This document shows positions 1 to 5,372 of a DNA stretch of 7,214 nt, one piece after another (the stretch's first letter is position 1; each line of letters begins with the position of its first letter). The position numbers and the translations under genes were made by a program. The notes under the pieces were generated by a model. That model saw only the letters and a program-made list of their open reading frames with translations. It had not been told where the DNA came from and did not search any database. This stretch comes from Candidatus Brevefilum sp. GTDB lineage: Bacteria > Chloroflexota > Anaerolineae > Anaerolineales > Anaerolineaceae. The stretch spans positions 1 through 7,214 of the forward strand of contig SKPR01000191.1 in the NCBI GenBank assembly GCA_007119455.1. The letters are read 5' to 3'.

Positions 1-141
1 GCTGTCCAGAGTTATGCCGGCGGCCCCCGGGCGAAGTTCCGGTTGCAATTCAACGAACAGGTGACCAATAACAACGGTGTGTCGGACATGGTCCGGTTTG
101 GCCAGGATATCATTTTGATCATCACCTATACTGCGCCCTGA
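1..141 (+). CDS. C-terminal fragment of an unidentified protein (5' end outside window)
   Basis: Frame 1 is open from the first base to TGA at 139-141, giving 46 residues that end in TYTAP. The fragment alternates polar and hydrophobic residues (AKFRLQF, then a strongly hydrophobic ILIIT stretch near the end), as in the last strands of a beta-sandwich. It has an NNNG-type turn between them and no obvious membrane helix. Such a C-terminus fits an extracellular or surface beta-rich protein, but this is inference from composition only. I do not recognise the family and cannot name a function. The open frame without a start in the window is why it is called partial. A weak inverted repeat follows the stop codon. 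Confidence 0.55.
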   Translation, partial: AVQSYAGGPRAKFRLQFNEQVTNNNGVSDMVRFGQDIILIITYTAP

Positions 142-152
142 AACATAGTTGA

Positions 153-191
153 GGTGACGATTCGGAGATCCGGGTATGGTCTGCCGTCACC
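153..191. other. Weak inverted repeat between the convergent gene ends
   Basis: GGTGACG at 153-159 is matched by CGTCACC at 185-191, with a 25-nt loop that itself contains the small palindrome CGGAGATCCG. It lies 11 bases after the stop of the upstream + strand gene and beyond the 3' end of the minus-strand lnt gene, where a bidirectional terminator could sit. There is no T-tract on either side, so intrinsic termination is not well supported. It may instead be a decayed relative of the palindrome at 1818-1837. Confidence 0.25.
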
Positions 192-198
192 CGCCTGT

Positions 199-258
199 CG
201 TGCCCTTACGATGAACAATCACCCTTCACCATTCACCACCAAGTCACCGAAGCGTGAA
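199..258 (+). repeat. Intergenic repeat, short copy (copy 1)
   Basis: This stretch shares two exact blocks with the copy at 1831-1942. One is CGTGCCCTTACGAT (199-212 here, 1831-1844 there). The other is ATTCACCACCAAGTC (231-245 here, 1914-1928 there), followed by a shared AAGCGT. Between the blocks, copy 1 has only a short run of CACCATTCACC-like sequence where copy 2 has a tandem expansion. The stretch 214-242 contains no G. Both copies have the same orientation and flank lnt. It probably belongs to a dispersed non-coding family; it is not coding, although chance frames read through it. Confidence 0.65.
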
Positions 259-280
259 CCAATACCTGCGCCCATCAGAT

Positions 281-1759
281 TTATTTTCTTGATCGCATTA
301 TCGTCATCCCGATGTCCGTCAGGTGGAAGGCCCCCAGCCCGGCCAAGGCGATCCAGCCCACCCAATCGCCCAAGCGCATGACAGGCGTGCCTCCGGGACT
401 GAGGGGTACCTCTGCCACCAGGATGGCCAGTACGCCGGCCTGGGGTGTGATCACCTTTTGTAGTACCCGACCATGGGGGTCGACAATGGCTGAATCAAAT
501 CCCACATCCGCTTTAATCATGGCCACACGGTTTTCAATTGCCCGGAAGACCATGTGGGTATAATGCACCGGTGCAACCTCAGGCCAGTCGAAGGAGGGGA
601 CGGCAATCACTTCTGCCCCGGCATTGGCCACTTTACGGGTTGTATCGGTGAAATCGATATCATAGCAGATGACGGTTCCGACAGCCCCGATTTCAGTGCG
701 TGCGGGTCGATAATCCATTCCGGCGGTGATGCTTGTCTCACCGCTGAACAGGACGGGGTGGTCCTTACCAAAAACGGATAAAAACGCACCGAATGGGGCC
801 AGTAGGGTCGATTCATTGCGCAGGCCTGCCTCAGTCTCGACGATATAACCGATCGAAATATAAGCCTCCGTTTCGGCAGCCAGCTCTTGCAGTTCAATCG
901 TGCGGGTTTGCTGGGGATCAAAGGGCAAGGCACCTTCGTGCCAAACGATCAATTGGGCGCCCCGTTGGGCAGCATGGCGGGTGGCGTCAAACATGATCTC
1001 CAGACGATAGTCGTCTTCCGAATCCTGCACCTGCATCGCCGGGTGGATGGCCGCCACGGTCAGGGTGCCCTGATTGGGTTGGAACATGACCAGGCTGAGA
1101 GCAGTCCAGGCAGTCAGCGCCAGGCCCACGCCAATGGTCACCCGCTGTAAACTGACCTGAGAAAAAATCATATGTTGTGAATCCTCGCCCAAAGTTTCAA
1201 GCACATACAGTACACCCAGGCTAAGGGTATAGTTCACCATCACGATCAGTAAATCCAGTCCGTAAATTGAAAAAACTGCCACCGGTTGGATCAACCAGGG
1301 CTGATTATAAAGGGCGTAGGCCGGAAAACCCCAGGTTCCGAAAAAGGGAACCAGCCCGCGGATCATTTCAAATCCAACCCAGATTATTGGACCGACCAAC
1401 CAGAAATAGCGGGCGCGGGTGCGTTCATGAAAGATGCGTTCACGCCAGCCCACCAGACCGGCAATCACTGCCACCGGTGCTGGCAACCAGACCAGGAAAG
1501 GTATCAGCCCGCCCAATGACATGAAAAAGAGGAAGAACCCCCCAATGCCCAGGGCATAAGCCATCCCAGACCAGGCTCGGGTGAAGAACCGGTACTGCGC
1601 CACCAGCATCGGGACCAGGGCGATAAAAGCAAGCGGCCAGAGTTCATACGGCGGAAACGCAGCCGTCAATAATAGCGCTGTGAGCAGGGAAAGTCCCATC
1701 CCAGCCAGGATATTCTTCCATTGGTTCATATTAATGGCAACTTTTCTATCTTTTTGCAT
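281..1759 (-). CDS. lnt: Apolipoprotein N-acyltransferase (Lnt) homologue
   Basis: A 492-residue polytopic membrane protein with a carbon-nitrogen hydrolase domain, the architecture of Lnt, which transfers an acyl chain from phospholipid to the N-terminal cysteine of lipoproteins. About seven hydrophobic segments occupy residues 17-226 and one more lies at about 464-485. The hydrolase domain between them carries the expected Glu-Lys-Cys triad: Glu275 (in VWHEGALP), Lys332 (in GKDHP) and Cys365 (in VICYD). E. coli Lnt is about 512 residues, so the length is normal. Departures from the textbook form are CYD instead of CYE after the cysteine, and SFDWPEVAP where many Lnt proteins have SNDAWFG. 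Met1 is taken as start because a TATACT box lies just upstream; Met11 (1729) is an alternative. Neither start has a clear Shine-Dalgarno. The gene stands alone, divergent from the kinase operon. A membrane-bound nitrilase-family amidase is the alternative reading. Confidence 0.87.
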   Translation of the reverse strand: MQKDRKVAINMNQWKNILAGMGLSLLTALLLTAAFPPYELWPLAFIALVPMLVAQYRFFTRAWSGMAYALGIGGFFLFFMSLGGLIPFLVWLPAPVAVIAGLVGWRERIFHERTRARYFWLVGPIIWVGFEMIRGLVPFFGTWGFPAYALYNQPWLIQPVAVFSIYGLDLLIVMVNYTLSLGVLYVLETLGEDSQHMIFSQVSLQRVTIGVGLALTAWTALSLVMFQPNQGTLTVAAIHPAMQVQDSEDDYRLEIMFDATRHAAQRGAQLIVWHEGALPFDPQQTRTIELQELAAETEAYISIGYIVETEAGLRNESTLLAPFGAFLSVFGKDHPVLFSGETSITAGMDYRPARTEIGAVGTVICYDIDFTDTTRKVANAGAEVIAVPSFDWPEVAPVHYTHMVFRAIENRVAMIKADVGFDSAIVDPHGRVLQKVITPQAGVLAILVAEVPLSPGGTPVMRLGDWVGWIALAGLGAFHLTDIGMTIMRSRK

Positions 1760-1765
1760 GGCACA

Positions 1766-1771
1766 AGTATA
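1766..1771 (-). promoter_or_regulatory. Putative -10 box of lnt, placed for a leaderless transcript
   Basis: Read on the minus strand, TATACT (5 of 6 matches to TATAAT) ends six bases before the ATG of lnt. Transcription would then begin at or next to the A of the start codon. No convincing -35 box is found 16-18 bases upstream, and no Shine-Dalgarno precedes the ATG, which fits leaderless initiation. Inferred from sequence only. Confidence 0.4.
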
Positions 1772-1817
1772 CTATGGCGTTCAATGTATTCGCTTTGTTT
1801 ACATCCAATTGCGTGGG

Positions 1818-1837
1818 GGGCACGGCGTGCCGTGCCC
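1818..1837. repeat. REP-like GC-rich palindrome
   Basis: GGGCACGGC and GCCGTGCCC form perfect 9-bp arms around a central GT. The palindrome sits at the start of the repeat-rich intergenic block, immediately before the CCCTTACGAT shared with copy 1. Its core ACGGC-NN-GCCGT recurs at 2866-2883 inside the kinase gene. Short GC-rich palindromes of this kind are typical of dispersed REP-like elements, but the copy number in this genome cannot be seen from the window. Confidence 0.6.
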
Positions 1838-1942
1838 TTACGATAACCAATCACCATTCACCAATCACCATTCACCAATCACCATTCACCAAATCACCCA
1901 TTCACCATTCACAATTCACCACCAAGTCCCCAAAGCGTAAGC
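1831..1942 (+). repeat. Intergenic repeat, long copy (copy 2)
   Basis: This is the larger relative of the element at 199-258, with the same orientation and the same end blocks (1831-1844 and 1914-1928), but the interior is expanded by tandem CCAATCACCATTCA units. No G occurs on the + strand from 1843 to 1925, which is extreme for a genome this GC-rich. It lies in the divergent region between lnt and the kinase operon. Several chance frames run through it and give low-complexity peptides rich in His, Ser, Pro and Thr; these are not credible genes. Confidence 0.65.
1847..1920 (+). repeat. 14-bp tandem repeat, G-free
   Basis: Three identical copies of CCAATCACCATTCA lie head to tail at 1847-1860, 1861-1874 and 1875-1888. 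Degenerate units built from the 7-base pieces CCAATCA and CCATTCA continue to about 1920. The array can be seen as an expanded form of the shorter CACCATTCACC run in copy 1. Tandem arrays like this are prone to slippage, so unit number may vary between strains. Confidence 0.85.
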
Positions 1943-1967
1943 GGAGTGGGATTCACCCTGCCGCTTA
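1938..1967 (+). promoter_or_regulatory. Hairpin upstream of the kinase operon
   Basis: TAAGCGG (1938-1944) pairs perfectly with CCGCTTA (1961-1967). Within the loop, GGG (1948-1950) can pair with CCC (1956-1958). It lies 41 bases before the kinase ATG, just before a TGGTACGAT element (1968-1976) that resembles an extended -10. If that -10 is real, the palindrome covers the -35 region and could be an operator rather than an RNA structure. No T-tract follows, so a terminator is unlikely. Confidence 0.3.
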
Positions 1968-1976
1968 TGGTACGAT
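1968..1976 (+). promoter_or_regulatory. Possible extended -10 element of the kinase operon
   Basis: TGGTACGAT reads as TGn followed by TACGAT, which matches TATAAT at 4 of 6 positions. It lies 32 bases upstream of the kinase start. The 17-bp upstream position has no -35 match, so it would depend on the extended -10. A plausible but weak call. Confidence 0.3.
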
Positions 1977-1996
1977 TAATCCCAGATTCTCGTACC

Positions 1997-2001
1997 GGAG
2001 G
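1997..2001 (+). promoter_or_regulatory. Shine-Dalgarno of the kinase gene
   Basis: GGAGG lies seven bases before the ATG at 2009. This good consensus site fixes the start of the kinase gene and contrasts with the missing sites at lnt and mutS2. Confidence 0.8.
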
Positions 2002-2008
2002 TTGTTAA

Positions 2009-3202
2009 ATGATCACCAGGCCTGTCATCGTCGCCGGGCACATCTGTCTGGATGTAACACCGGATCTTTCATCAATCCCTGAGGGGGCGTTTAAAACACT
2101 GCTCCAGCCGGGGCATATGCTTCAGGCTGGATTGGTGCGGTTAAGTCCAGGCGGCGCTGTGTCGAACACCGGCCTGGCATTGCACAGGCTGGGTGTGCCG
2201 GCCAGGTTGATCGGAAAGATCGGCGCTGACCTCTTCGGACAGACCCTGCAGGATAGCATCCGCCAGGAATCCCCTGCCCTCACCCACGATTTGGTTGTCG
2301 ACCCCAGCATGCCCACTTCGGTGACGATTGTCATCAACCCGCCCGGATTTGACCGCAGCTTTCTGCATTCCCCGGGAGCCAATGCCACATTTTATGCCTC
2401 AGACATCCCCCGCCAGGTTCTCAGTGAAGGTAGCATCTTCCACTTTGGCTACCCCTCCACCATGCGGTCGGTTTTCCGCGATGAAGGAGGTGAACTGGTT
2501 TCAATCCTCCAGCGAGCCCGGCGCGAAGGCCTGACCACGTCCCTCGATTTTTCCATGCCCGATCCGACCAGCCCGGCTGGCCAGGCGGATTGGGACATCA
2601 TCCTGGCCAACAGCCTGCCTTATGTCGACTTCTTCCTGCCCAGTGCAGAGGAATTGGTCTTCCTGCTCCGGCGCGAAACCTACGAGCAGATGCACCAAAA
2701 TCCAGAAACCTCTTTCCTGGATGCTGTGACACCGGATCTGCTGGATGAACTGGGCGATATCGTGCTGGGGCATGGTGTAAAAACCCTCATGGTGAAGGTC
2801 GGTCATCGGGGCGTTTACCTGCGAACCGCACCCGAATCAGCCTGGAAGCGTACCGTTCGTGGCCAGGTACGGCACGCCGTACCACTTTTAGAAGATCAGG
2901 GTTCCTCCTGGTATAATCGGGCTTTATGGGCACCGGCCTTTGCGGTTGATGTGTCCGATGCCACCGGTGCCGGCGATGCGGCCATTGCCGGGTTTCTGGC
3001 CAGCATCCTGCGGGGTACTGACCCTGAGACAGCACTGGTTATGGCGGCTGCATCCGGTGCAGCCAGCGTTGAATCAGGTGACCTGCAGCACTGGGACGCG
3101 CTCTTTGCACGCCGTGAACGGGGCTGGCCCACCCTCCCCCTCGAAATCCACCAGCCTGGTTGGCGAAAGGATGAAACCCATGGCCTCTGGTTCCGTTCCT
3201 GA
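2009..3202 (+). CDS. PfkB (ribokinase)-family carbohydrate kinase
   Basis: A 397-residue cytoplasmic kinase that should phosphorylate a sugar or nucleoside using ATP. The N-terminal PfkB signature is seen as GGAVSNTGLALHRLG at residues 48-62. The C-terminal signature DATGAGDAAIAGFLA starts at 317, with Asp323 as the expected catalytic base and the GAG forming the anion hole. Lys263 and Gly265-Gly268 (KVGHRG) fit the strand before the ATP site. At about 400 residues it is longer than the usual 300-330; the extra length lies around residues 207-250, in an insertion of about 30 residues before the catalytic signature (about 274-306), and at the C-terminus. The substrate cannot be told: ribokinase-, fructokinase- and adenosine-kinase-like members share these motifs. 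It is the first gene of an operon and overlaps the next gene by 23 nt. A REP-like palindrome lies inside the coding sequence at 2866-2883. Confidence 0.9.
   Translation: MITRPVIVAGHICLDVTPDLSSIPEGAFKTLLQPGHMLQAGLVRLSPGGAVSNTGLALHRLGVPARLIGKIGADLFGQTLQDSIRQESPALTHDLVVDPSMPTSVTIVINPPGFDRSFLHSPGANATFYASDIPRQVLSEGSIFHFGYPSTMRSVFRDEGGELVSILQRARREGLTTSLDFSMPDPTSPAGQADWDIILANSLPYVDFFLPSAEELVFLLRRETYEQMHQNPETSFLDAVTPDLLDELGDIVLGHGVKTLMVKVGHRGVYLRTAPESAWKRTVRGQVRHAVPLLEDQGSSWYNRALWAPAFAVDVSDATGAGDAAIAGFLASILRGTDPETALVMAAASGAASVESGDLQHWDALFARRERGWPTLPLEIHQPGWRKDETHGLWFRS
2866..2883. repeat. Palindrome inside the kinase gene, related to 1818-1837
   Basis: GGTACGGC and GCCGTACC form perfect 8-bp arms around a central AC. 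The core ACGGC-NN-GCCGT is the same as in the intergenic palindrome at 1818-1837. It encodes part of QVRHAVP (about residues 286-292), in the variable insertion just upstream of the catalytic signature. It may be a REP-like unit fixed in frame in a tolerant loop; chance is the alternative. Confidence 0.5.
2909..2917 (+). promoter_or_regulatory. Possible internal promoter: extended -10 TGGTATAAT
   Basis: A perfect TATAAT (2912-2917) preceded by TGG forms a full extended -10 within the kinase gene. It is also codons 302-303 (Tyr-Asn), so it may be accidental. The best -35 match, TTAGAA at 2888-2893 with an 18-bp spacer, is poor. If active, it would drive the small gene and sfsA independently of the kinase. 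Confidence 0.3.
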
Positions 3203-3560
3203 ATCCCAACCCGATATCCTGACAGCCTGGGAGGTGGCAGCCCTGAATCTGCTGATTGCGCTGGACCCGGCTGCGGGTTGGGACGTTAAGGCCACACGGG
3301 AAAACATGCTGGCCCTGATGCAGGCCCTGGATCGGGGTGATCTTGACCCGGCCCTGGCTGACCCTGCGTTTATGAGCCTGACAGAAGCTTTGTTACTGGC
3401 CTTGCTGCGTGGAGAACGGATTGAAGTGCGCGACCCCTCCACCTATGCTGGCCGGGAAGCGATCTTTGCGGCTGCCCAGGTGATCTACAACCAGGCCGTG
3501 ATGCGGGGGAGTTGGAAGCTGCATCCCGACATCCGCCGCGCGATGGGGGCTGACGAATGA
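3180..3560 (+). CDS. Small helical protein of unknown function, between kinase and sfsA
   Basis: A 126-residue product that I do not recognise. The start at 3180 is chosen because AAAGGA (3166-3171) lies eight bases upstream; the ATG at 3171 (129 residues) has no room for a ribosome site. The frame is open further upstream to 2940, but that part merely reads the kinase gene in another frame. The protein looks soluble and almost entirely alpha-helical: helices are suggested around TAWEVAALNLLIALD, TRENMLALMQALD, FMSLTEALLLALLRG and REAIFAAAQVIYNQAVMR. It has no signal peptide, cysteine or obvious catalytic motif. It overlaps the kinase by 23 nt and sfsA by 4 nt (ATGA), so it is very likely translated with them. 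Low complexity is absent and the leucine/alanine heptad-like spacing suggests a helical bundle or a partner-binding protein. Function unknown. Confidence 0.75.
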   Translation: MASGSVPESQPDILTAWEVAALNLLIALDPAAGWDVKATRENMLALMQALDRGDLDPALADPAFMSLTEALLLALLRGERIEVRDPSTYAGREAIFAAAQVIYNQAVMRGSWKLHPDIRRAMGADE

Positions 3561-4252
3561 AGTTCCCGGAATTGCTACCGGCGGTATTCATCAAACGCAA
3601 TAACCGCTTTACAGCCGGGGTGCGTTTGGAAACGGGAGAAATCACCACAGCCTTTGTCCCCACCACTGGCCGGCTGACCGGTGCCCTCAGACCGAATTGC
3701 CGTGTGTGGTTGGCCAGAGCTGGGGATCCCAACCGGAAAACCCCCTACACCCTCACCCTGGCAGAACTCGAGCACGGCGGGTTGTGTTCGGTGGATGCGT
3801 TGATGGCCAACCGTTTGTTTGAGGAATCGGTCAATAACCACAGGTTGAAGGCCTTCCCTTACCCTGAAATTGATCGAGAAGTCCCCTATGGCCGCAGCCG
3901 GTTGGACTTCCGTCTCTCAGACGGAGGTCAATCGTGCTGGGTGGAAGTCAAATCGGTAACCTATGCCGAAGACGGGGTGGGGAAATTCCCCGATGCGCCT
4001 ACCGGTCGCGGGCGGCGGCACCTGCAGGAATTGGCAAAAATTGTCCGGGAGGGTGGGCAGTCCAGCGCAGTCTTTATTGCCCAGCGTGCCGATGCCACGA
4101 CTTTTATGCCCTTTGAAGTCATCGACCCGGATTTTGCTGAAACCCTGCGTCAGGTCAGACGTCAGGGTGTGGGGGTGCACGCTTACCGCTGCCAGCTCGG
4201 CCTGGGGGATATTGAGATTGCGGAAGAGATCCCGGTAGTTTTGGATACCTGA
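3557..4252 (+). CDS. sfsA: SfsA family protein (sugar fermentation stimulation protein homologue)
   Basis: A 231-residue protein, matching the family's usual 230-240. It aligns by eye with E. coli SfsA along its length: N-terminal OB-like domain (about 1-80), ANRLF at 84-88, YGRSRLDF at 111-118, WVEVKSVTY at 128-136, and FPDAPTGRG with HLQEL at 144-159. Asp117, Glu130 and Lys132 form the PD-(D/E)xK-type nuclease motif noted for the family. Two positions differ from the common form: CPNTG near residue 35 reads VPTTG, and the VNT of the next motif reads VDA. E. coli SfsA was linked to maltose gene expression and DNA binding, but its molecular role is unsettled. ATG overlaps the stop of the preceding gene (ATGA), indicating translational coupling; GGGGG at 3545-3549 is only a partial Shine-Dalgarno. 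It is the last gene of the kinase operon. Confidence 0.92.
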   Translation: MKFPELLPAVFIKRNNRFTAGVRLETGEITTAFVPTTGRLTGALRPNCRVWLARAGDPNRKTPYTLTLAELEHGGLCSVDALMANRLFEESVNNHRLKAFPYPEIDREVPYGRSRLDFRLSDGGQSCWVEVKSVTYAEDGVGKFPDAPTGRGRRHLQELAKIVREGGQSSAVFIAQRADATTFMPFEVIDPDFAETLRQVRRQGVGVHAYRCQLGLGDIEIAEEIPVVLDT

Positions 4253-4272
4253 GCCCCAGGGTTCAAGATTGA

Positions 4273-4301
4273 TTTACAGTAATGGACCGATTGAGTACAA
4301 T
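4273..4301 (+). promoter_or_regulatory. Sigma-70-type promoter of the SDR gene
   Basis: TTTACA (4273-4278) and TACAAT (4296-4301) each match the consensus at 5 of 6 positions and are separated by exactly 17 bases. Transcription would start near 4307-4309 and leave a leader of about 38 nt carrying the Shine-Dalgarno. This is the best promoter in the window and separates the SDR gene from the sfsA operon. Confidence 0.7.
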
Positions 4302-4332
4302 TAGCATTGACCCCATAAAAGGTACTGTTCGT

Positions 4333-4338
4333 AAGGAG
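4333..4338 (+). promoter_or_regulatory. Shine-Dalgarno of the SDR gene
   Basis: AAGGAG ends seven bases before the ATG at 4346, a strong site at normal spacing that fixes the start. Confidence 0.8.
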
Positions 4339-4345
4339 TTGTTCC

Positions 4346-5371
4346 ATGAAAATCCTGATCATCGGTGGGACGGGCTTGATCAGCACCGCCATCAGCCGGA
4401 TGTTGCTGGAAGCCGGCCACGATCTGACCCTTTATAACCGTGGTGAGACGACACCCCGCCTGCCGGATGGATACCGTATCATCCAGGGTAATCGGGAAAA
4501 CTTAAAGGCATTCGAAGAACAAATGGCCGAGGCCGGAGCCTTTGATTGTGTGATCGATATGGTCTGTTTTCATCCCGAACAGGCTGAGAGTGATATCCGG
4601 GCTTTCCAGGGGCGGGTTGGGCAGCTCATATTTTGCAGCACCGTCGATGTTTACACCAAACCACCGGTGACCTTCCCGGTGACCGAAAGCCACGAACGCG
4701 GGGCTCTCTCGGATTATGGCCGAGACAAAGCCCGCTGTGAGGATCAATTCATGGCTGCGCATCAAGAAGGCCATTTTCCGGTCACGATCCTCAGGCCAGC
4801 CAGTACCTACGGTGAGGGTGGATCCATCATCCATACCTTCGGCTGGAACACGTACTTTCTTGACCGGTTGCGTAAGGGCCTACCAGTGATTGTGCATGGA
4901 AATGGTGAGGCTTTGTGGGTTTCGTGCCATATTGATGATGTAGCCCGAGCCTTTGTAAACGCCATCGGCAATGAAAAAGCCTTCGGGCAATCTTACCACC
5001 TGGCTGGTGAAGAATGGCAGACCTGGAACCAGTATCATCAACGGCTGGCCGAAGCAATCGGAGCGCCAGATCCTGCCCTGATTCACATCCCGGCGGATAT
5101 CCTCGTGCGCATTTCGCCAGAGCACACCATGATCACCTATCTCAATTTCCAGTACACTAACATTTTCGATAATGCTGCTGCCCGTGAAGATCTCGATTTT
5201 CAACAGACAATTGACTGGCAGACGGGTGCCCGGCGCACCTATGACTGGCTGGTGGAAAATGACCGGATTGAAGGCTGGCAGAGCTTCCCCTTTTATGACC
5301 GGGTGATTGAGCGTTACAAACAGGGGTGTAACGAACTGATTGCTGAATTGGCCAACCTGCATAAACGCTGA
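4346..5371 (+). CDS. NAD(P)-dependent epimerase/dehydratase-like protein (extended/atypical SDR)
   Basis: A 341-residue Rossmann-fold protein, normal length for extended SDRs. The nucleotide-binding motif is at the very N-terminus: MKILIIGGTGLIS, with GGTGLIS at 7-13. Asn31-Arg32 at the end of the second strand (LYNRGE) is a pattern often seen in NADP-preferring or atypical members. The catalytic-type residues Ser98/Thr99 (FCSTVDVY) and Tyr124-x3-Lys128 (YGRDK) are present, followed by RPASTYG (150-156) and HIDDVARAF (195-203), both typical of the NAD-dependent epimerase/dehydratase family. It should be cytoplasmic and act on a nucleotide sugar or related carbonyl substrate, but the substrate cannot be told. 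Overall pattern, including the long C-terminal part (about 260-341), also recalls the plastid CSP41-like branch of atypical SDRs. It has its own promoter and is followed by a terminator-like repeat, so it is probably monocistronic. Confidence 0.87.
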   Translation: MKILIIGGTGLISTAISRMLLEAGHDLTLYNRGETTPRLPDGYRIIQGNRENLKAFEEQMAEAGAFDCVIDMVCFHPEQAESDIRAFQGRVGQLIFCSTVDVYTKPPVTFPVTESHERGALSDYGRDKARCEDQFMAAHQEGHFPVTILRPASTYGEGGSIIHTFGWNTYFLDRLRKGLPVIVHGNGEALWVSCHIDDVARAFVNAIGNEKAFGQSYHLAGEEWQTWNQYHQRLAEAIGAPDPALIHIPADILVRISPEHTMITYLNFQYTNIFDNAAAREDLDFQQTIDWQTGARRTYDWLVENDRIEGWQSFPFYDRVIERYKQGCNELIAELANLHKR

Positions 5372-5372
5372 C

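Noticed and set aside
154..381. Open frame through repeat copy 1 and the 3' end of lnt
   Set aside because: It is a Pro/Ser/Arg-rich chance frame with no ribosome site; its central peptide resembles that read from copy 2 only because the DNA repeat is shared.
607..933. Overlapping minus-strand frame within lnt
   Set aside because: Shadow of the lnt hydrolase domain in another frame, with no recognisable features.
1841..1925. CRISPR array
   Set aside because: The units are directly tandem with no unique spacers and are too short; this is a simple tandem repeat.
1581..1940. Second open frame spanning the 5' end of lnt and the tandem array
   Set aside because: Antisense to lnt for half its length, with the rest translated from the tandem repeat; no family resemblance.
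1774..2082. Open frame through repeat copy 2
   Set aside because: Low-complexity peptide read from the tandem array; it runs into the kinase gene in the wrong frame and has no Shine-Dalgarno.
2940..3179. Upstream extension of the small unknown gene
   Set aside because: The frame stays open but only re-reads the conserved catalytic end of the kinase; the peptide is Pro/Arg/Trp-rich and lacks the helical character of the real product.
3979..3991. GGGGAA-A-TTCCCC palindrome in sfsA
   Set aside because: It encodes conserved residues just before FPDA of SfsA, so coding constraint and chance explain it.
4240..4272. Terminator after sfsA
   Set aside because: Only a trivial CC/GG complementarity around GAGCCCCAGGG, without a stable stem or T-tract.
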